Positions 20,201 through 32,700 of a stretch of 64,000 nt of DNA are shown here, in pieces. The translations under genes and the position numbers were made by a program. The DNA lies in assembly GCF_023856365.1 (NCBI RefSeq), contig NC_064545.1, positions 1,364,001 through 1,428,000 on the forward strand, read 5' to 3'. The stretch comes from Brienomyrus brachyistius (taxonomy: Eukaryota > Chordata > Actinopteri > Osteoglossiformes > Mormyridae). Below the pieces are notes generated by a model. The model did no database searches. It had not been told where the DNA came from and saw nothing but the letters and a program-made list of their open reading frames with translations. Each line of letters opens with the position of its first letter. Within the stretch, counting starts at the first letter, position 1.

Positions 20201-21660
20201 GAGGTGTTAAGTTAGTCACTATAAACAGAACACAACTGCACCTTGACACGCTGCTCATCCCAGTAGGTATGGATGAGTAACTGTATAAGCCAACCGTCAC
20301 GCAGAGTCACCTGCGGGCAAGAACACAGCGTACCCATCTAAGAGCACAAAGCATACAGCATTTCACATGCTTTAATACTACTTTCATTTTTTCAAATTAA
20401 TATTTCATTAATAAAATGTTCTCTCATTCTTTTGATTTTAGATATTTGCGTGGTTTTGAAGCCAGACTCTCAGGGGACAGCAGGAAAGTCAGTCTTGCGA
20501 AGGGTAAGTACAATAGGTGTATGTGTGTATAGGTGAGTGCTGGAGGGCTAAGTGGGGGGAACTATTCTGCTTGTGAGAAATGTGACCGCTGTGCCTTATG
20601 ACATCTCTGTATTTGTGTATAAAGTGGAAATGTGAGCGCGCTGATTTTATTGATCATGACATATGGACGGACTTCCATAATACGGATGGATGGAGGGATG
20701 GATGGATGACATTTCCAGCTTTTTTATTTCTCCCTATAATAGCAGTTTGAATAATTAAATAATGATATTTAGCTTCCTAAATATGAGGGCTTACATAATA
20801 CCAATTGCATACTGTTCATGCTGTCAATCCTTGTCAAAGTATGCATAATACTTAATACTAATAGTATAGCACAATGATAATAATACTAACAACAATATAA
20901 TTATTATAACAATATTATTATTATTATTATTATTACTATTATATTGTTGTTTTTTGTATGAAGGGAGGCAGATTTCTCTAAACAATCCCTTTCTGCACTA
21001 TACTAGATAAATCCATCTCAAGTTGGAATGTCTTCTTGTTTTAACATCTCGCCGCGATCCTACAAGACCCACTGAAAAGGGACTTTCTGCTGCATTTTCT
21101 TCTTTGCTATGTGTACGGCCTCAGGCAAGCCGCTCTCTTCCCGTCCGGGAAAACGCAGGTGCTGTCTTACCAAACGCAACAGCACTGCTCAAGGCAGGAC
21201 AGGTGTGACTCCACTCCCGAGTGCCGAGAAGGAAGGACTCACCTCATAATCACAGGCTGTTCTGTGATGGGAGCGTTTTAAAGGTTGGGGAAAGTCAGAA
21301 AGGGCTGAAGGCTCGTCTGTGTCTTCACCTCTGCATTTATCTTTAAATGGGGGAAGCCAAAGAGCAGAGGGTAGAGGCCTGGAGTTAGCAAAGAGGCGAA
21401 GAGGCAATAAAAGCCAGATGAGATAATCATGTGGCCCTGTGGCTTTGACAGGCCTCTACGTCTGCACCGTCTTGCAAGGCTATCATTAAATCACACATTA
21501 GTCTAAAACAAATTACATCAATAAAAAGACATTTCAGTGAACCCCATGACCTTAGTGCACCAGCCTGATAACAATACAGACCCGCTCGGAAAGAGTCGGT
21601 GATTTTAGTATGCGGTCCTGATGCTCTTTTTAAGTACGGAGTATTAATACAGACTCTGGA
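17226..21660. other. Non-coding DNA, no established gene
   Basis: No protein family is recognised. The stretch includes an A-rich run near 17920, a GC-rich segment at about 18340-18620 with chance reading frames on both strands, short GGAT repeats at 20688-20708, and an ATT microsatellite at about 20912-20936. One exon-like segment at 20442-20503 is described separately. No mobile element is recognised. Confidence 0.45.
20912..20936. repeat. (ATT)n microsatellite
   Basis: About eight ATT units lie in an AT-rich stretch. Confidence 0.85.
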
Positions 21661-21666
21661 GTGTAC

Positions 21667-21923
21667 CAGGGGTGCTAACTTTCGTCAGCTGGCTGGAGTG
21701 AGATTTTCGATTTGAGTCTGCACTCACACACACAATAAACTTACATGTATGTAACAGTTTTTTTGCCTTGTAAATAGTCTGTAGGGTTTGCAAACTGCCA
21801 CAATGCTTTTCATGTAGTTAACTGTACGTTTATAATGGAATAATATAGATTTGCCGTAAGATTTCAAGAAGTGTGTCAAGAAGTGTAAGTGTCACACCGG
21901 ATGCGTGAGAGTTGGAAACCCTG
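21667..21923. mobile_element. hAT-like miniature element
   Basis: The left end is CAGGGGTGCTAACTTTCG. The right end, in reverse complement, is CAGGGTTTCCAACTCTCACG, which resembles a common fish hAT terminus. Flanks are GTGTACCA on the left, overlapping the first two bases of the terminus, and GTGCACCA on the right. That is an 8-bp near-duplication with one mismatch, the size expected for hAT. It has no coding capacity and is about 257 bp long. Confidence 0.55.
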
Positions 21924-21929
21924 GTGCAC

Positions 21930-22958
21930 CACTGTCAGGTCGTAGATAAAGGAGAATTATCTGCTACCGTGCAAATTCCTTCTAGGTACATAGATGTTAC
22001 CAAAAGCAGAGGCATGGACCATTAGCACTCAGACTGGACAGATGCTTGGAGTCATCTCTGAACTCCTGTCAGTGATCAAAGGAGAGATGATCTGGAGTAA
22101 ATCTAGGGGCAGTGCCTATTTCCCCCCGTTTTGCCTGTCATCCATCACCCCCATCCAGCTCTGCGTGACGATCATGCCTCAAACGTGCTACATTAGTCAC
22201 TAGTGCTTCACACCGGCCAGGTGTCTTGCCCCCAGAAATCCAGGATCTCTAATCCCGGGCCAAAAGAGCAGCAGTGATTCTTCCTCATTTACAGCAGTGG
22301 ATTAAACTGTAAACAGAATGGTGGGGGAGGGGGGGGTCTGGGAACGTATGAGCTGAGACAACGCGTGGCAGCCCTGCAAACAGCCATGCCTGTCACGTCT
22401 CTGCCTCTCGTCCACTTCTCCATGCCCAACGTCGACTTCTCGGTGCCGTGACTCAGAGACTATTCATCAGTCACGAGACGCATCGCATGCTGAATGTGAT
22501 CGTCTCATCCGCAAACCCCCCCGCGGAGCTGTGATTAGCGCTAATACTAACCGTGGCCCTTACACACATCCTGTGCTCAGTATATTATTTAGTCTCCTGG
22601 TGATCTCTGAAAGCAGGGATTTCAGCTAAGGTCTACTATCTTGACCTTAGCATGACTCCGGTTAAACCTCTTATAGAAGAAGGGTTTCAGTTTCTGTAAG
22701 GCAGCGGCGATGACAGTGGCTTTACTGGACGTCGGTGACACTTTAGTCACAGGGATAAGCAGTATGTACATGCTGTGTCTTAAAACGTCATTTGGGTCAT
22801 TTGGGTTTGTCCACCTGAAACCTGACCTGCTTTATTACTTACTTTTAAAAGCTTGTATTTGGTTTAAAGTATGGAACTTAGGCAAAGCAGTTTATTCAAA
22901 CATAACATCGCTGCTGCAGTAAGAATTTGGTGTATTGTTGACTTTTGTAGTTTTATAG
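21930..22958. other. Non-coding DNA, no gene seen
   Basis: No domain-bearing frame or mobile element is recognised. A short G-rich patch lies near 22322-22337. Confidence 0.5.
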
Positions 22959-22959
22959 A

Positions 22960-23240
22960 GGTCCAGGAGGTGCGTGACTCAGGGGGTTAGACCTTTGTGC
23001 CTGTAATCAGAAGGTTGCCAGTTCAAATCCCATAGTTACAGTACATGTCCTTGGGGCCCTTGAGCAAGCCCCCCGCACCCAAATGCTCTAGGGGGTGCCT
23101 AACAAATAGCCTGCCCTTACACTCAGACCCCAAGCTTCACTCATAACTGTATATCTTTATGTCTCAGCAGAGAGCATGATGGGATATGCAAGAAGAAGCA
23201 GTCCAGTGTACTTGTGCGAATGGAAAATAAAGCATCATTT
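22960..23240 (+). mobile_element. tRNA-derived SINE, near full length
   Basis: The head has GTGCGTGACTCAGGGGGTTA, then GACCTTTGTGCCTGTAATC, and a B-box-like AGTTCAAATCCC. The body has CCTTGGGGCCCTTGAGCAAG and CTCAGACCCCAAGCTTCACT. The tail has GCATGATGGGATATGCAAG and GTACTTGTGCGAATGG, and ends in an AAATAAAGCATC-type AT-rich segment. This head-body-tail order is typical of fish tRNA SINEs. It is not a working tRNA gene: the acceptor stem does not pair and the A box is poor. Confidence 0.75.
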
Positions 23241-23457
23241 CACTTTCCAAACGCATGCTGACCCTCCACATTTTACATTGATCGGCCCAGTTATGATACA
23301 CCCCCCCCCCTTCGCACCCCCCCATCCCCTCTGCTCCCAAGCCTCCCAACCCTGAATAAAAGTAAATATTTCTGCAGTACTGCTTCCTCTCTGTTCGAGT
23401 CGCTGAGCCTTTCTCCCAATGAAGCCCAGGGATTTAGGCCCCTGCCTGATGTGACAG

Positions 23458-23473
23458 CCCCCCCCCCCCCCCC
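23458..23473. repeat. Poly-C tract
   Basis: Sixteen consecutive C residues. Confidence 0.95.
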
Positions 23474-23869
23474 GCCTTAGCATATTCATGACAAATATGG
23501 ACTCATTTCACAGGTGTATTAAAATGCCTCTTACCTCCTTTATTGGAGGCTGTGTCACTGGAACCACTGAATAGCCATGCATGGAAATTGAGAAGTGGGT
23601 GTATGATATGTAGAAGAATAAGCATATATCAGAGGCAGGGTCAGGAACCTAATTTCACAGTGACATTGGGGGTAATTTGGCTTTGGATATGTTTGTCAAT
23701 TCTCAGTTCATTTCAGAAAGCGCAGCATCAAAGGATGCTGTCTGGGCGCGAGACGGACAGCTGCTGCTGTATTTATAGGCCACTCGGCCTGTCACGATGA
23801 AATAAGTGTCATACTTACACGCTGTGACGAGCTGGTCCAGGAGGTATGGGCAGGCCGGGGAAGATAAGG

Positions 23870-24510
23870 CCGGTAATTAGTACATTCATCTTTTTTATGA
23901 TATCATTTTTCAGACATATACGATCATAATGTAAATTAGAAGTAAGGAGGGTTCATGGAAAATAGAATTAATTGTGCGCAGGTCAATCGCCCTACAATAA
24001 CTGTATTACAAGCAAGGTGTAATTTATGGCAGTGCCTGGCCCTCCCAGGCATCGGACAGATTACCCTTCTGCTGCTCCATCCCATCAGATGAAAGTCGGC
24101 TTAGGTGATAACACCCCACCATCGAATAAAATTCATTCACGCCACAACAAGGAATGAGAAGCCGCTCCGGCAGATCTGTCGGGGGAGGGCTGCTCTGCCG
24201 CTTAATGGCATTCTATGGATTATTGATTTCTGATTTAGTTTCTGCTCTGTGGAGGCTCATTTTAACAGCGCCATTAGCTCCATAACGATTAGAGACAAAA
24301 AAGTTAATTATGTAATTATAAAGTCAATAACAGACTTGTCTGGTTTACTTTGCTCCAGTCAGTTTAGAGCATTATCTCTCGCGCGCACATCATAACGAGC
24401 ACGAATGTGAGGAGGAGAGATTAACGCCTCGAAAGCAGATGCGAAATTTAATTCGACAGACCACGGCTGTCTGGGAAACCATTAAGTAATCTCACCATTC
24501 CGCCTCTATT
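23870..24510. promoter_or_regulatory. Candidate cis-regulatory element (unproven)
   Basis: This repeat-free stretch holds clustered AT-rich cores: TTAATTA at 24304 and TAATTA at 24313, plus TGTAATTTATGG near 24019. Composition is even, with no microsatellites. Such texture is common in deeply conserved vertebrate enhancers near developmental genes, but nothing in a single sequence proves conservation. It may equally be neutral DNA. Confidence 0.25.
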
Positions 24511-24949
24511 AAATTCATGGCTGCCACTTTACACACAAAAAGTGGGGGTGGGATGGAAGGGGGGGGGGGGAGAGAATTCTGATTTTATAGACTCCAACAG
24601 CAGCCCCAGCCTGGGGCCAGAGGAACTGGGCTCTTTAATATGTCAGAGGAATGAAAAGTTTGAGGGGATTAAACCAAATTGGTGCTTTTTTTTAATGGCT
24701 GGGGAATGTATTCTTGAGTCTGAAAAAAATATAGATGGATGGGTTTATCTGAGAGAATGAAAAAGAGCGATATTTTCACCTGTTTTGTGTTTATAATACA
24801 GTGTGCCGGTCAGCGTGTTTAAATCGGACCAGGTGTAAAGCTAATTAAATGTGGAGGAGAAAATGCAGAGAAGGAGAACAGGGAATGAATAGGATGGCCG
24901 TTACACGCACTTAAGGCTAAGGAGGGTGCTACTTACCCCTGAGCAAGAG

Positions 24950-25120
24950 AGGTCAGCACAGTTGTCGCTTTATATAAACAAGCACTTAAGACCTGCAGAG
25001 CAGCTTGACTTGATTAATTAGCTCATTCATTAGCAGAGTTAAACCATTTAGAAGAGGCAGGGTGATCGGGGGCATCTGCCACTTCAGGGCTCTGCACGCG
25101 GTAACCTGATCCCTTAAATG
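24950..25120. promoter_or_regulatory. Candidate cis-regulatory element (unproven)
   Basis: A homeodomain-type cluster, TGATTAATTAGCTCATTC and then ATTAGC, lies at 25011-25034. It sits within a repeat-free stretch that also has a TATATAAA-like motif near 24971. Assignment rests only on texture. Confidence 0.2.
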
Positions 25121-25348
25121 TTTTCCAATACTAGCCAATAAAAGAGCAATTGGAAGTGACACAAATGCTTTGATCTATTTTTGATAGAATTTTGTCTATT
25201 TTCTCTAGATGTAGCTATGAACCTTATTTCTAGGTCATGACTGAATTATCCTGAATATTTAAGAATTGTGTCTTTTATCCATGTATTAATTGACTCGTTT
25301 TTTGTAATTCACCATTCAGTTCTCCAATAATTCAACAGCAGTTTTTAA

Positions 25349-26017
25349 CAGGTGCTTTCACATCGAAGTTCAGGAACCTAGTTACCGGTTCTGAGTTCCT
25401 GAGCTGTGTCAACCAGTAACTTTTGTACCTTCTGGCCATGTTTGTGTGTCACTTTCACACCACATAAAAAGAACTGTAACCCTTATGCTAAATAATCATG
25501 GGAGACCTAAATACTTGTAGGTACCTTATTTAATTTTACTTTTTTTAATTTTACACAAAACTACATGTTCATCCCAAAACAATGGATGAACAAGTTGTTT
25601 TGTGAATTATTTGTTAATTATTGGGGGATTGATCTTTCATTTTCTACAGAATAAAACCCTTGTATGCTATTCTGCTCATAAGCCCTGGTGGTTTTACCAC
25701 CAGCACCGACAATATCAGACAAAAATATGTCAGTTACCAACAGAATTTTGCAATGTAGAACGAGTAAAAATGTATTAGTGCATTTAATGTAACTGAGTTG
25801 CAAAAATAATTCCATCTGCTCAGTTTTTGCTCCACGCCTTCCATCTCTTTTCCCAGTACTTCCGTATATCTTACAAGTTAGCACCAGTGCTTATGGTCAA
25901 CGAATCAGCAAAGCTTACTGCTATAAGTCCCACCCAATCAACCAATCAGCAAAGCTTACTGCCATAAGTCCCACCCAATAGTTCCCTGTTGAGCGAAAAG
26001 TACCTACTCCAAAATAG
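25349..26017. mobile_element. Probable DNA-transposon remnant
   Basis: The left end, CAGGTGCTTTCACATCGAAG, resembles termini of fish non-autonomous DNA elements. It is followed by CAGGAACCTAGTTACCGG and related GGAACC/GGTACC text. Near 26000 there is AAAAGTACCTACTCC, an expected internal motif. A matching right terminus was not found, so the boundaries are uncertain. A 41-bp tandem duplication lies inside. Confidence 0.4.
25901..25981. repeat. 41-bp tandem duplication
   Basis: Two adjacent units share AATCAGCAAAGCTTACTGC, a T or C, then ATAAGTCCCACCCAAT, with very few differences. The close match implies a recent duplication inside an older element remnant. Confidence 0.9.
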
Positions 26018-26124
26018 GGACGACAATAAATGCAGGGTTTCTGACACGTCCAGAATATGTGACCAGACTGGGTTATTCACAGGCCTGTGCTGTACTATGA
26101 CACAACAACTCCCTGCGTGTGTGC

Positions 26125-26166
26125 ATACGTGTGTGTGTGTGTGCGTGTGTGTGTGTGCGTGCGTGT
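26125..26166. repeat. (GT)n microsatellite, interrupted
   Basis: GT repeats are interrupted by GC steps. Confidence 0.9.
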
Positions 26167-26169
26167 GGC

Positions 26170-26900
26170 TAAGCTGTATTTAGACCTGGCCCTTGTCACA
26201 GGGACCACGCCAAGGTGTAAATACCACGCGGTCTGCGGGATCCCAGTGTTGGAGCCCAGAGCACCTGTCACCACTCACGACTTCGCGGTGATGTCCTCAC
26301 CGGCATGAGGCATCATCTCCACCATCTCCAGACGGCCCAGCGGAGCCCCGTCTAGGAGCCGGAGCACGTCGTCAATCACGGCACATCGCGGGGCCTGAAC
26401 AAAACAGCGCGGTCCCCTGGGCCCCCTCACCCAAGAGCTTTTTAACACCTGCTGTTAAAGATGTCCATCACAGAATAATGGTTCCTGTTTGAGAACCATG
26501 TGGGAACTGGAAACTTATCACCCCGATCTTACACGTTTATCTTTTGTGATCCACTGCAGTGAAAGGCTGTCAGTACATAACATATATACTATTATCCATA
26601 TTCATGTAAATATACATGCATGAGAGATTTTTTTTAAATTAAAACACAAACAGCTCATTGCTATTTTAACAGACATGTCCTGCCTCATATTTTAGTACCA
26701 CTAAGTACATTTGTTTTATTTTGGTTTGTTGTGCCGTTTCTCTAGCAGTACCAATTTAGTTTTGTCTTGTTTTTCCTTCCATTGAAGTCGGCTGTTTTGT
26801 GTGGATTTTTCAAGAATAAGATGCAACATGTAAGTGATGAGCGTCACTCCAGAAAACAGTTTTAATTCAGAAATTCACCACATGTTCCACTCCACTAGAG
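26170..26900. other. Non-coding DNA, no gene seen
   Basis: The first 240 bases are rich in G, C and CpG. The rest is AT-rich. No domain, exon signal or mobile element is recognised. Confidence 0.45.
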
Positions 26901-27064
26901 CAGTGTTTCCGAATCCAGTCCTTTGGGACCCACAGTAGGTCCATGGTTTTTCTTCCTCCGAACTCCCTACCAGACCAGTCCACATTTCTGCTCCCTCCCA
27001 GCTCCCTACTGGGGAAGAACATGGACTGTCTGTAGGTCGCCGAGGACCAGATTGGGAAACACTG
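26901..27064. mobile_element. hAT-like miniature element, CAGTGTTTCC type, older copy
   Basis: The left end is CAGTGTTTCCGAATCCAGTC. The reverse complement of the right end is CAGTGTTTCCCAATCTGGTC. The interior reads GTCCACATTTCTGCTCCCTC and CCAGCTCCCTAC, which is shared with the element at 37419. Flanking octamers CACTAGAG and GTCTGGAG match at five of eight positions, consistent with a decayed hAT target duplication. No coding capacity. Confidence 0.8.
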
Positions 27065-29709
27065 GTCTGGAGATCTCCACCACACAAACAGCGTCTGCCT
27101 GGGGAAAACCAAATTTTGCAATTATAGATAATAATTAATGAAAATGTAGCCATGTTAAACACTTCTACTATTACATGAAAGCTGCACAGTGGGTTGCAGT
27201 TTGCTGTGCTCACCGTCTTGAACCCACGCTTTATAACGTGCATATTCCCGTGACCCTCTTTATAATCCAGAGTCTTCAAGGTATCTAGAGCAGAGCCATC
27301 CTATGACATCACTATATGGCTGCTTACACGCTTACCATGTTACTCTTTCAACAAGTGGGCACTTCAGCCAGCTGCCTCCCCATCCCTCATCCCTCTCCTA
27401 CCCTAACCCATTAGCTCCTGATCTCCGCGTACCGACTCCCGATGTGTACGGTGGGGGAGATTGACATTTCCTGACATTTTGCTAACTAATTGGACTACAA
27501 ATAAATTAAGCATGTTCACATGGGTAACAAACGAAAGCTAAGCGGCCGTCACCCGCCGTGATTGATGACCTCCCCGCAATTGCGTCTAATAAGATTATTC
27601 CATGTGCTTCACTCAGCCTCACACACTGCCTGGGACCTGCGTACTGCTCCTATGGCACGGAATATCACCTTCAGTCTAGATTCAGATAAGCCACAGAAAA
27701 GGATGTGAGGCTCGTGATTACAGCCGAGTATTTGCATTCCTCTTAGCGGACGCAAAATAAAGCACAAGGCATGTGACAAGCTCAATTATCTGCAGCCCTA
27801 CGAGCCGAGAGCCTCCTATCGGCACGACATTTTGGATGCCATGGAGGCCTGGGGTGTCAAGAGGCCTGGAGAGACGACAGGTGACGAGTGGAACCGCCTC
27901 CCTTTTCATTATTGTGATGTTACATAGAGCCATCGTGTTGTCACTCGAAGGAAGAGGGAAAAAAAAGAGAGACTAATTACCGCATGAGGAATTTCATAGC
28001 GGGACGACGTCTCATGCCTGAGGGAACATCGGCCTTGTGGTGGACGTCAGTGCTTGGGCTGGAGACACCGTCCCATAAGACGGAAACGAGGAGGACATTC
28101 TTCATGAGAGTCTTATTTAAATAACTGACGAGAATGAATTCATGCCTGTAGGGAACTCAGTCTCTGCACCATCTACTGTAGATATTTTATTCACAGCAAA
28201 TATTAAAATCTGCAATAATTTTTAAAATGATTTTTGAAATAAACTGTGGGAAAAAAAAGCATTAAAAAACCTTGGTTGCTATACATATTATGATGATATG
28301 AGCCCGATTACGGTTTTGATATTTTGTTTTTTGAAATGAAGCTCTGTATTAAGTACCTCTGTTTTTGACAAATGGTTCTCTGCAGCGCTCACATTAATTC
28401 TCGGCTTCATATAAAAAGAATTCACACAAAGAATCTCTTTTAAGTTGAAATTGAAATAAGTGCTAGCCGAACATAATATTTTCTAAACATATAATTTGCA
28501 TGCTGAATAACTACTATTAGCTACACTTATCTACGCAGAACTGAATAATGACAAGAACGGTCTGCATGAAGAGGCGATTTCATTATGGTCCTAATTTAGC
28601 ACACGGCGCCCTGGAAGCAGAGGAGGTTCTGGGAGTCCTGGTGTTCGGATCGACGATGAATCATTTCACACGAGTGAAAACATGCGCGCCACGGTGTGTC
28701 TCTTTCAGCCTGACCCACTAACGGTCTGATGCGGGGGGACCGTAGCTTAAATATTCAGAGTGCACACAATACAGCGGTCCCAGCCTTTGTTTACACTGAC
28801 ATTTCAAAGATCCTTTACAACCCCCCCCCCCAAAAAAAAAGATTATAAAAATCACGGAATAATAAATGCCACCTTTCAAGTGGGTATTATGCGAGCAAAG
28901 AAAAATCCTGATTTATAAATTAAAGCTTTGTGCCTAATTGCCAAACTCCCAGGGAGGAAAACAAAGTGTTGAATGCGAGCTTTGTGGTCAAACTTTGTAT
29001 TAAATCCTCTGACACACAGGCTGCATTATTATGCTACAGTTGTAAGGAAACATAAGCAAACAAACTATGCCAAGGATTGTAAAGGATGACTGTTTAAGCA
29101 TGAAAGCTGTTGACAGTGACAAATTATGGTCTTATACTCGCAGGCTTATGTAGCAGGAAGAAACAAAGAGCTCACACTCAAACATCACACAGTACTTAAC
29201 AAGTCTTTCAGGTGATTGCTGCTGAAACAATGGGTCCTTTCATATTCCCCGGGCAACACACTTTGAATTACACCTTCAATGTGTATTTAACCAATGCAAT
29301 CACGGTGAAATCGGGACAGGGAGGACACACGGCATACTGCTTTGTGCTAATATTCTCAAAAAAAGGCCGTCATCTATACTAAACCCTCAACTGTATAACT
29401 AATATGGCAGTTATTTCCAGTTGAGGCACAGTGTTCCAACTCTAGCATGTTCCTAAAAGCAGGCCTGACAAGGTGATGACCTCTCTCTACTCTAATTACT
29501 CTGACACTGCATGCGAACTGGACACGCACTATGAATGACACATTTATGACAACACTGAATACATTCCAGAAAAGCACTAACTACTGGCCAATAAACCTAA
29601 CGGCAAATCTAACCTGCAAATGTACTGATTATTTAGCCAGACAGACAATAGCAACCAAATATCGAAGCCCACCATTTAAAAACCTTACACGTGGTGTAAT
29701 CGCAATTTG

Positions 29710-29711
<2 letters not shown>

Positions 29712-29755
<44 letters not shown>

Positions 29756-29790
29756 ACACAGACACACACACGCACACTCACAGACATGCA
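29712..29790. repeat. (AT)n followed by (CA)n compound microsatellite
   Basis: About 20 AT units run to 29752 and pass into CA-rich repeats with CG interruptions. Confidence 0.95.
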
Positions 29791-32700
29791 TATATACTTT
29801 ATGCATATATTTATAATCACAGTATTTTTCTGTATGAATATCAAATACACAGGAGACCACAATTGACTGGAATCCCTTTAACAAATGTACAGGGATTATC
29901 CCATTTCTCGAACCCTAAGCAGGGGCATGAACTTGGACTGGCCTCACATTCTCGCTGCACATGGTGCATTCTGAGAAGGCTGTCACAAGGGCCTGGATTA
30001 TTTCCCCTTGTCCAAGGTTTCAGGCCCAACAATCAAGGCCTGCAAGTTACCGGGAGAAGAGTACGATAACGGGATCATGTTCAGCTAGAAAAACAAGTGT
30101 CCTAACTTTTCTCATGTCACTTTCCCCCCCTGGCCCCATTGCTGCCAGAGAATGGGCCTGTAGAGATGGGTGTTAGGCTCATTTAAAAGACCCTCCCCCA
30201 TTTGAACTGGATTCATGGCCTATTTGCATAAGCAGATTTGGGCAAGGAGAATGGACGGGTACTGCATCTGGTCATTAATATGCCAGCTAATTCAACACAT
30301 TGTAAGCCTATTGATGCCTCACTAAAGACTCAAATTCAAGGACAGTTATCCCATTGCCATTGTTTAGACTTGAACCAGTCTGAACAGTTGTTACAAATTA
30401 CATACTTCATTGATTTCAAATCTGCTATAAACCCCACAATAGGAAGAGAGAAGGACAGACTGTAGATAAAGTTAGAACAAACCTCTTTGCTGACAATTAC
30501 ATTTTCTGTATAATATAAACATAAATGCATAAATGTTAATTCTTTTTTAAAAAATAAAAAATGGAAGTTGGTCTATATTATACCGTCAAATAAATAAATA
30601 AATTTTAAGAAAAATTTATGTTCACTGCTTGCTTATGCTTGTTTGAGTGAACTGCTAAAGTTCATAAATAATCCATTAAAATAAAAAACACCCTATTTTC
30701 TACATGACGTCTCTTTTGTTTTTTATAAACATCCCAGGGCGCCTGGACCCTCCCCATTGGTCGTGGACCTTCACCGCGGACGAAGGACGCCCTTTTATGG
30801 GAAGCTGTCGCTCTTAAACGGTCTGCGACGTGCCGGCGGCGAACCGCGAGGGGTTTAAAGTGGCCAGGGATGTGTGATGGCATCCCGATCTCCTTTTGCC
30901 AGCGTGTGAAGCCATGATGAGCGAGAGCTGTCATGGGGCCGGCTCCCTCTTTGTGCTGGCCATCCTCGCTCCTGTGCTCCCATTGTCCGCCGACACGTCC
31001 AGTTATTTGTGCAAGGCCAGCATATTCTCTCCCCGTCGATCTACGAGCAGGAGAGAAGACATCAAAGCGGCAGAGAGGGGTTCAACTCTGTGGGCTTCGC
31101 TCTCTGACTCTCAACATGCGGTTTTGTGCCTCTGAACATCGGCACCTTTTAACCTATTCTGTTAAGATTACCCAACAGCTTCTATTGAGCATTAGGGAAA
31201 CTATAGTAACCAATAATCTGGTCCTGGCTGAATAGAAACTATGTATCTTGTCAAACAAGAGCTGTCGGAACATCACGGTCCCAGACAAGTTGCTTTGCAG
31301 GTCTTGGCCGGTTTGACAGGGCCCCAGCCTTTTCAGGCCGACACAAAGTGGCAGCCTCCCCCCCTGCATGGACCATGCTACAGCCCTCAGTGCTGAATTA
31401 TATTAACAAATACAAGATCTTTTCCTCAAGACCCTAGTGTCTCCTGACTACAAAAATATTTTAACTTGTGGAAAAAAAAACAAACAAAAAAAAAATTGAT
31501 TACTAAACAAGAAAAGTGTTTATTGTTTACAGGGACACAGAGGGATGCAGCAGAAATTTCACAGAGAGAGGGAAAAAATATCCAATTTATTAATTTATTT
31601 TGGTGGGACCCACCATGGAGCTTGTGACGACGGGACGCTGCCAAGTTGCTTAACAGGTGTGGTTTCATTAAGAGGTGCAAACAGAGCTCTGTGAAGTCCG
31701 GGGCCTGTGCAGGCCAGCTACACGCCGGCTTCTCCCCGAGCCTGGCGGGGACCTGGAGCATCAGGCACGGTCGACTTATTAAAACCGGGGCTCCTGCAAC
31801 AACTGTCACTGGCTGCATTTTCGGCAACCGTTCCTTGCGAACTCCAACTGCAGAGCCTCGTCCTGGCTCCACTCCACCGTACACCCATCAACTTAAAGAC
31901 GTCAAAATACAGACGTTGTGCTCCTCAAACTGCTTATTTACCACACAGACGGTAAATAAAAAACAATATTCTCTCAGGCAATCTACCATCATCCCTAACA
32001 TGAGCTTCCCAGTTGCCCCCGTCTTAGAGGTGACTGCGACCTCTTTGCCTGCATACCTGCAATACATCATCCTTTTCTCACAGAGCACATAATTAGTTTA
32101 ATCTATGCTTCAAATATAATTATCAACAAAGGGAATGAACACCCTGGCACCATACAGGAGGCTAAAAGCGCTCAGCAGAAAGATATATCTTCATAGAGTG
32201 CCCCCCCTCCCCTCCCCCCCCCCCAGCCTGCACTACATTAATAAATAACTGGACCGACTGTATGGTGAAGCAGCGGTCTCCATGAGCGATAGCGCGCCGG
32301 CAGCATAAATAAACCAGAGGCGCTCGGAGGTGCTCGCCGCGCTACATGGAGAGCCTTTATGGCGACCCGGCTCAAACTGGCGACTTCCAGCCGTCTGCTG
32401 CCGGCAGCTTGGCATATTTGGCCGTTTAGTGGGTACTTGTGAAGATCAAATGGGTTAAGATTGCCCTTCTTAAACAGCAGGGAAAAGCACATCAAAAAGG
32501 TGTAAATTTCATTTCCCCAGTTTTGATTAAGTCAAGCATGAAAAGAAATGTAATACTCTCAAGTGGCAAGGGTTTACATCATTGATGCTGTTACTTCTGC
32601 TTCAGGAAGCTCAATCAGACGACAGGGAGCTGAACAAACTAGCTGGGAGTTTTAAGGGAGTCCAGATGGAGGGCTTTTGCTGCCTCTGAAAGGACAGCTT

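Larger units (their letters stand above)
23241..25345. other. Non-coding DNA, possible conserved-element cluster
   Basis: No gene is recognised. C runs lie at 23301-23310 and 23458-23473, and a G run near 24559-24570. From 23870 to 25120 the sequence is repeat-poor, with many homeodomain-type cores. Confidence 0.45.

Noticed and set aside
22960..23030. Functional tRNA gene
   Set aside because: The B-box-like motif is present but the A box is poor, the acceptor stem does not pair, and SINE body and tail follow.
26180..26420. CpG island promoter
   Set aside because: CpGs are frequent, but the stretch is short and no exon, TATA-like or initiator context is visible on either side.
31426..32092. 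Overlapping frames of about 150 residues on both strands
   Set aside because: Neither shows a domain and opposing overlap argues against both being real.
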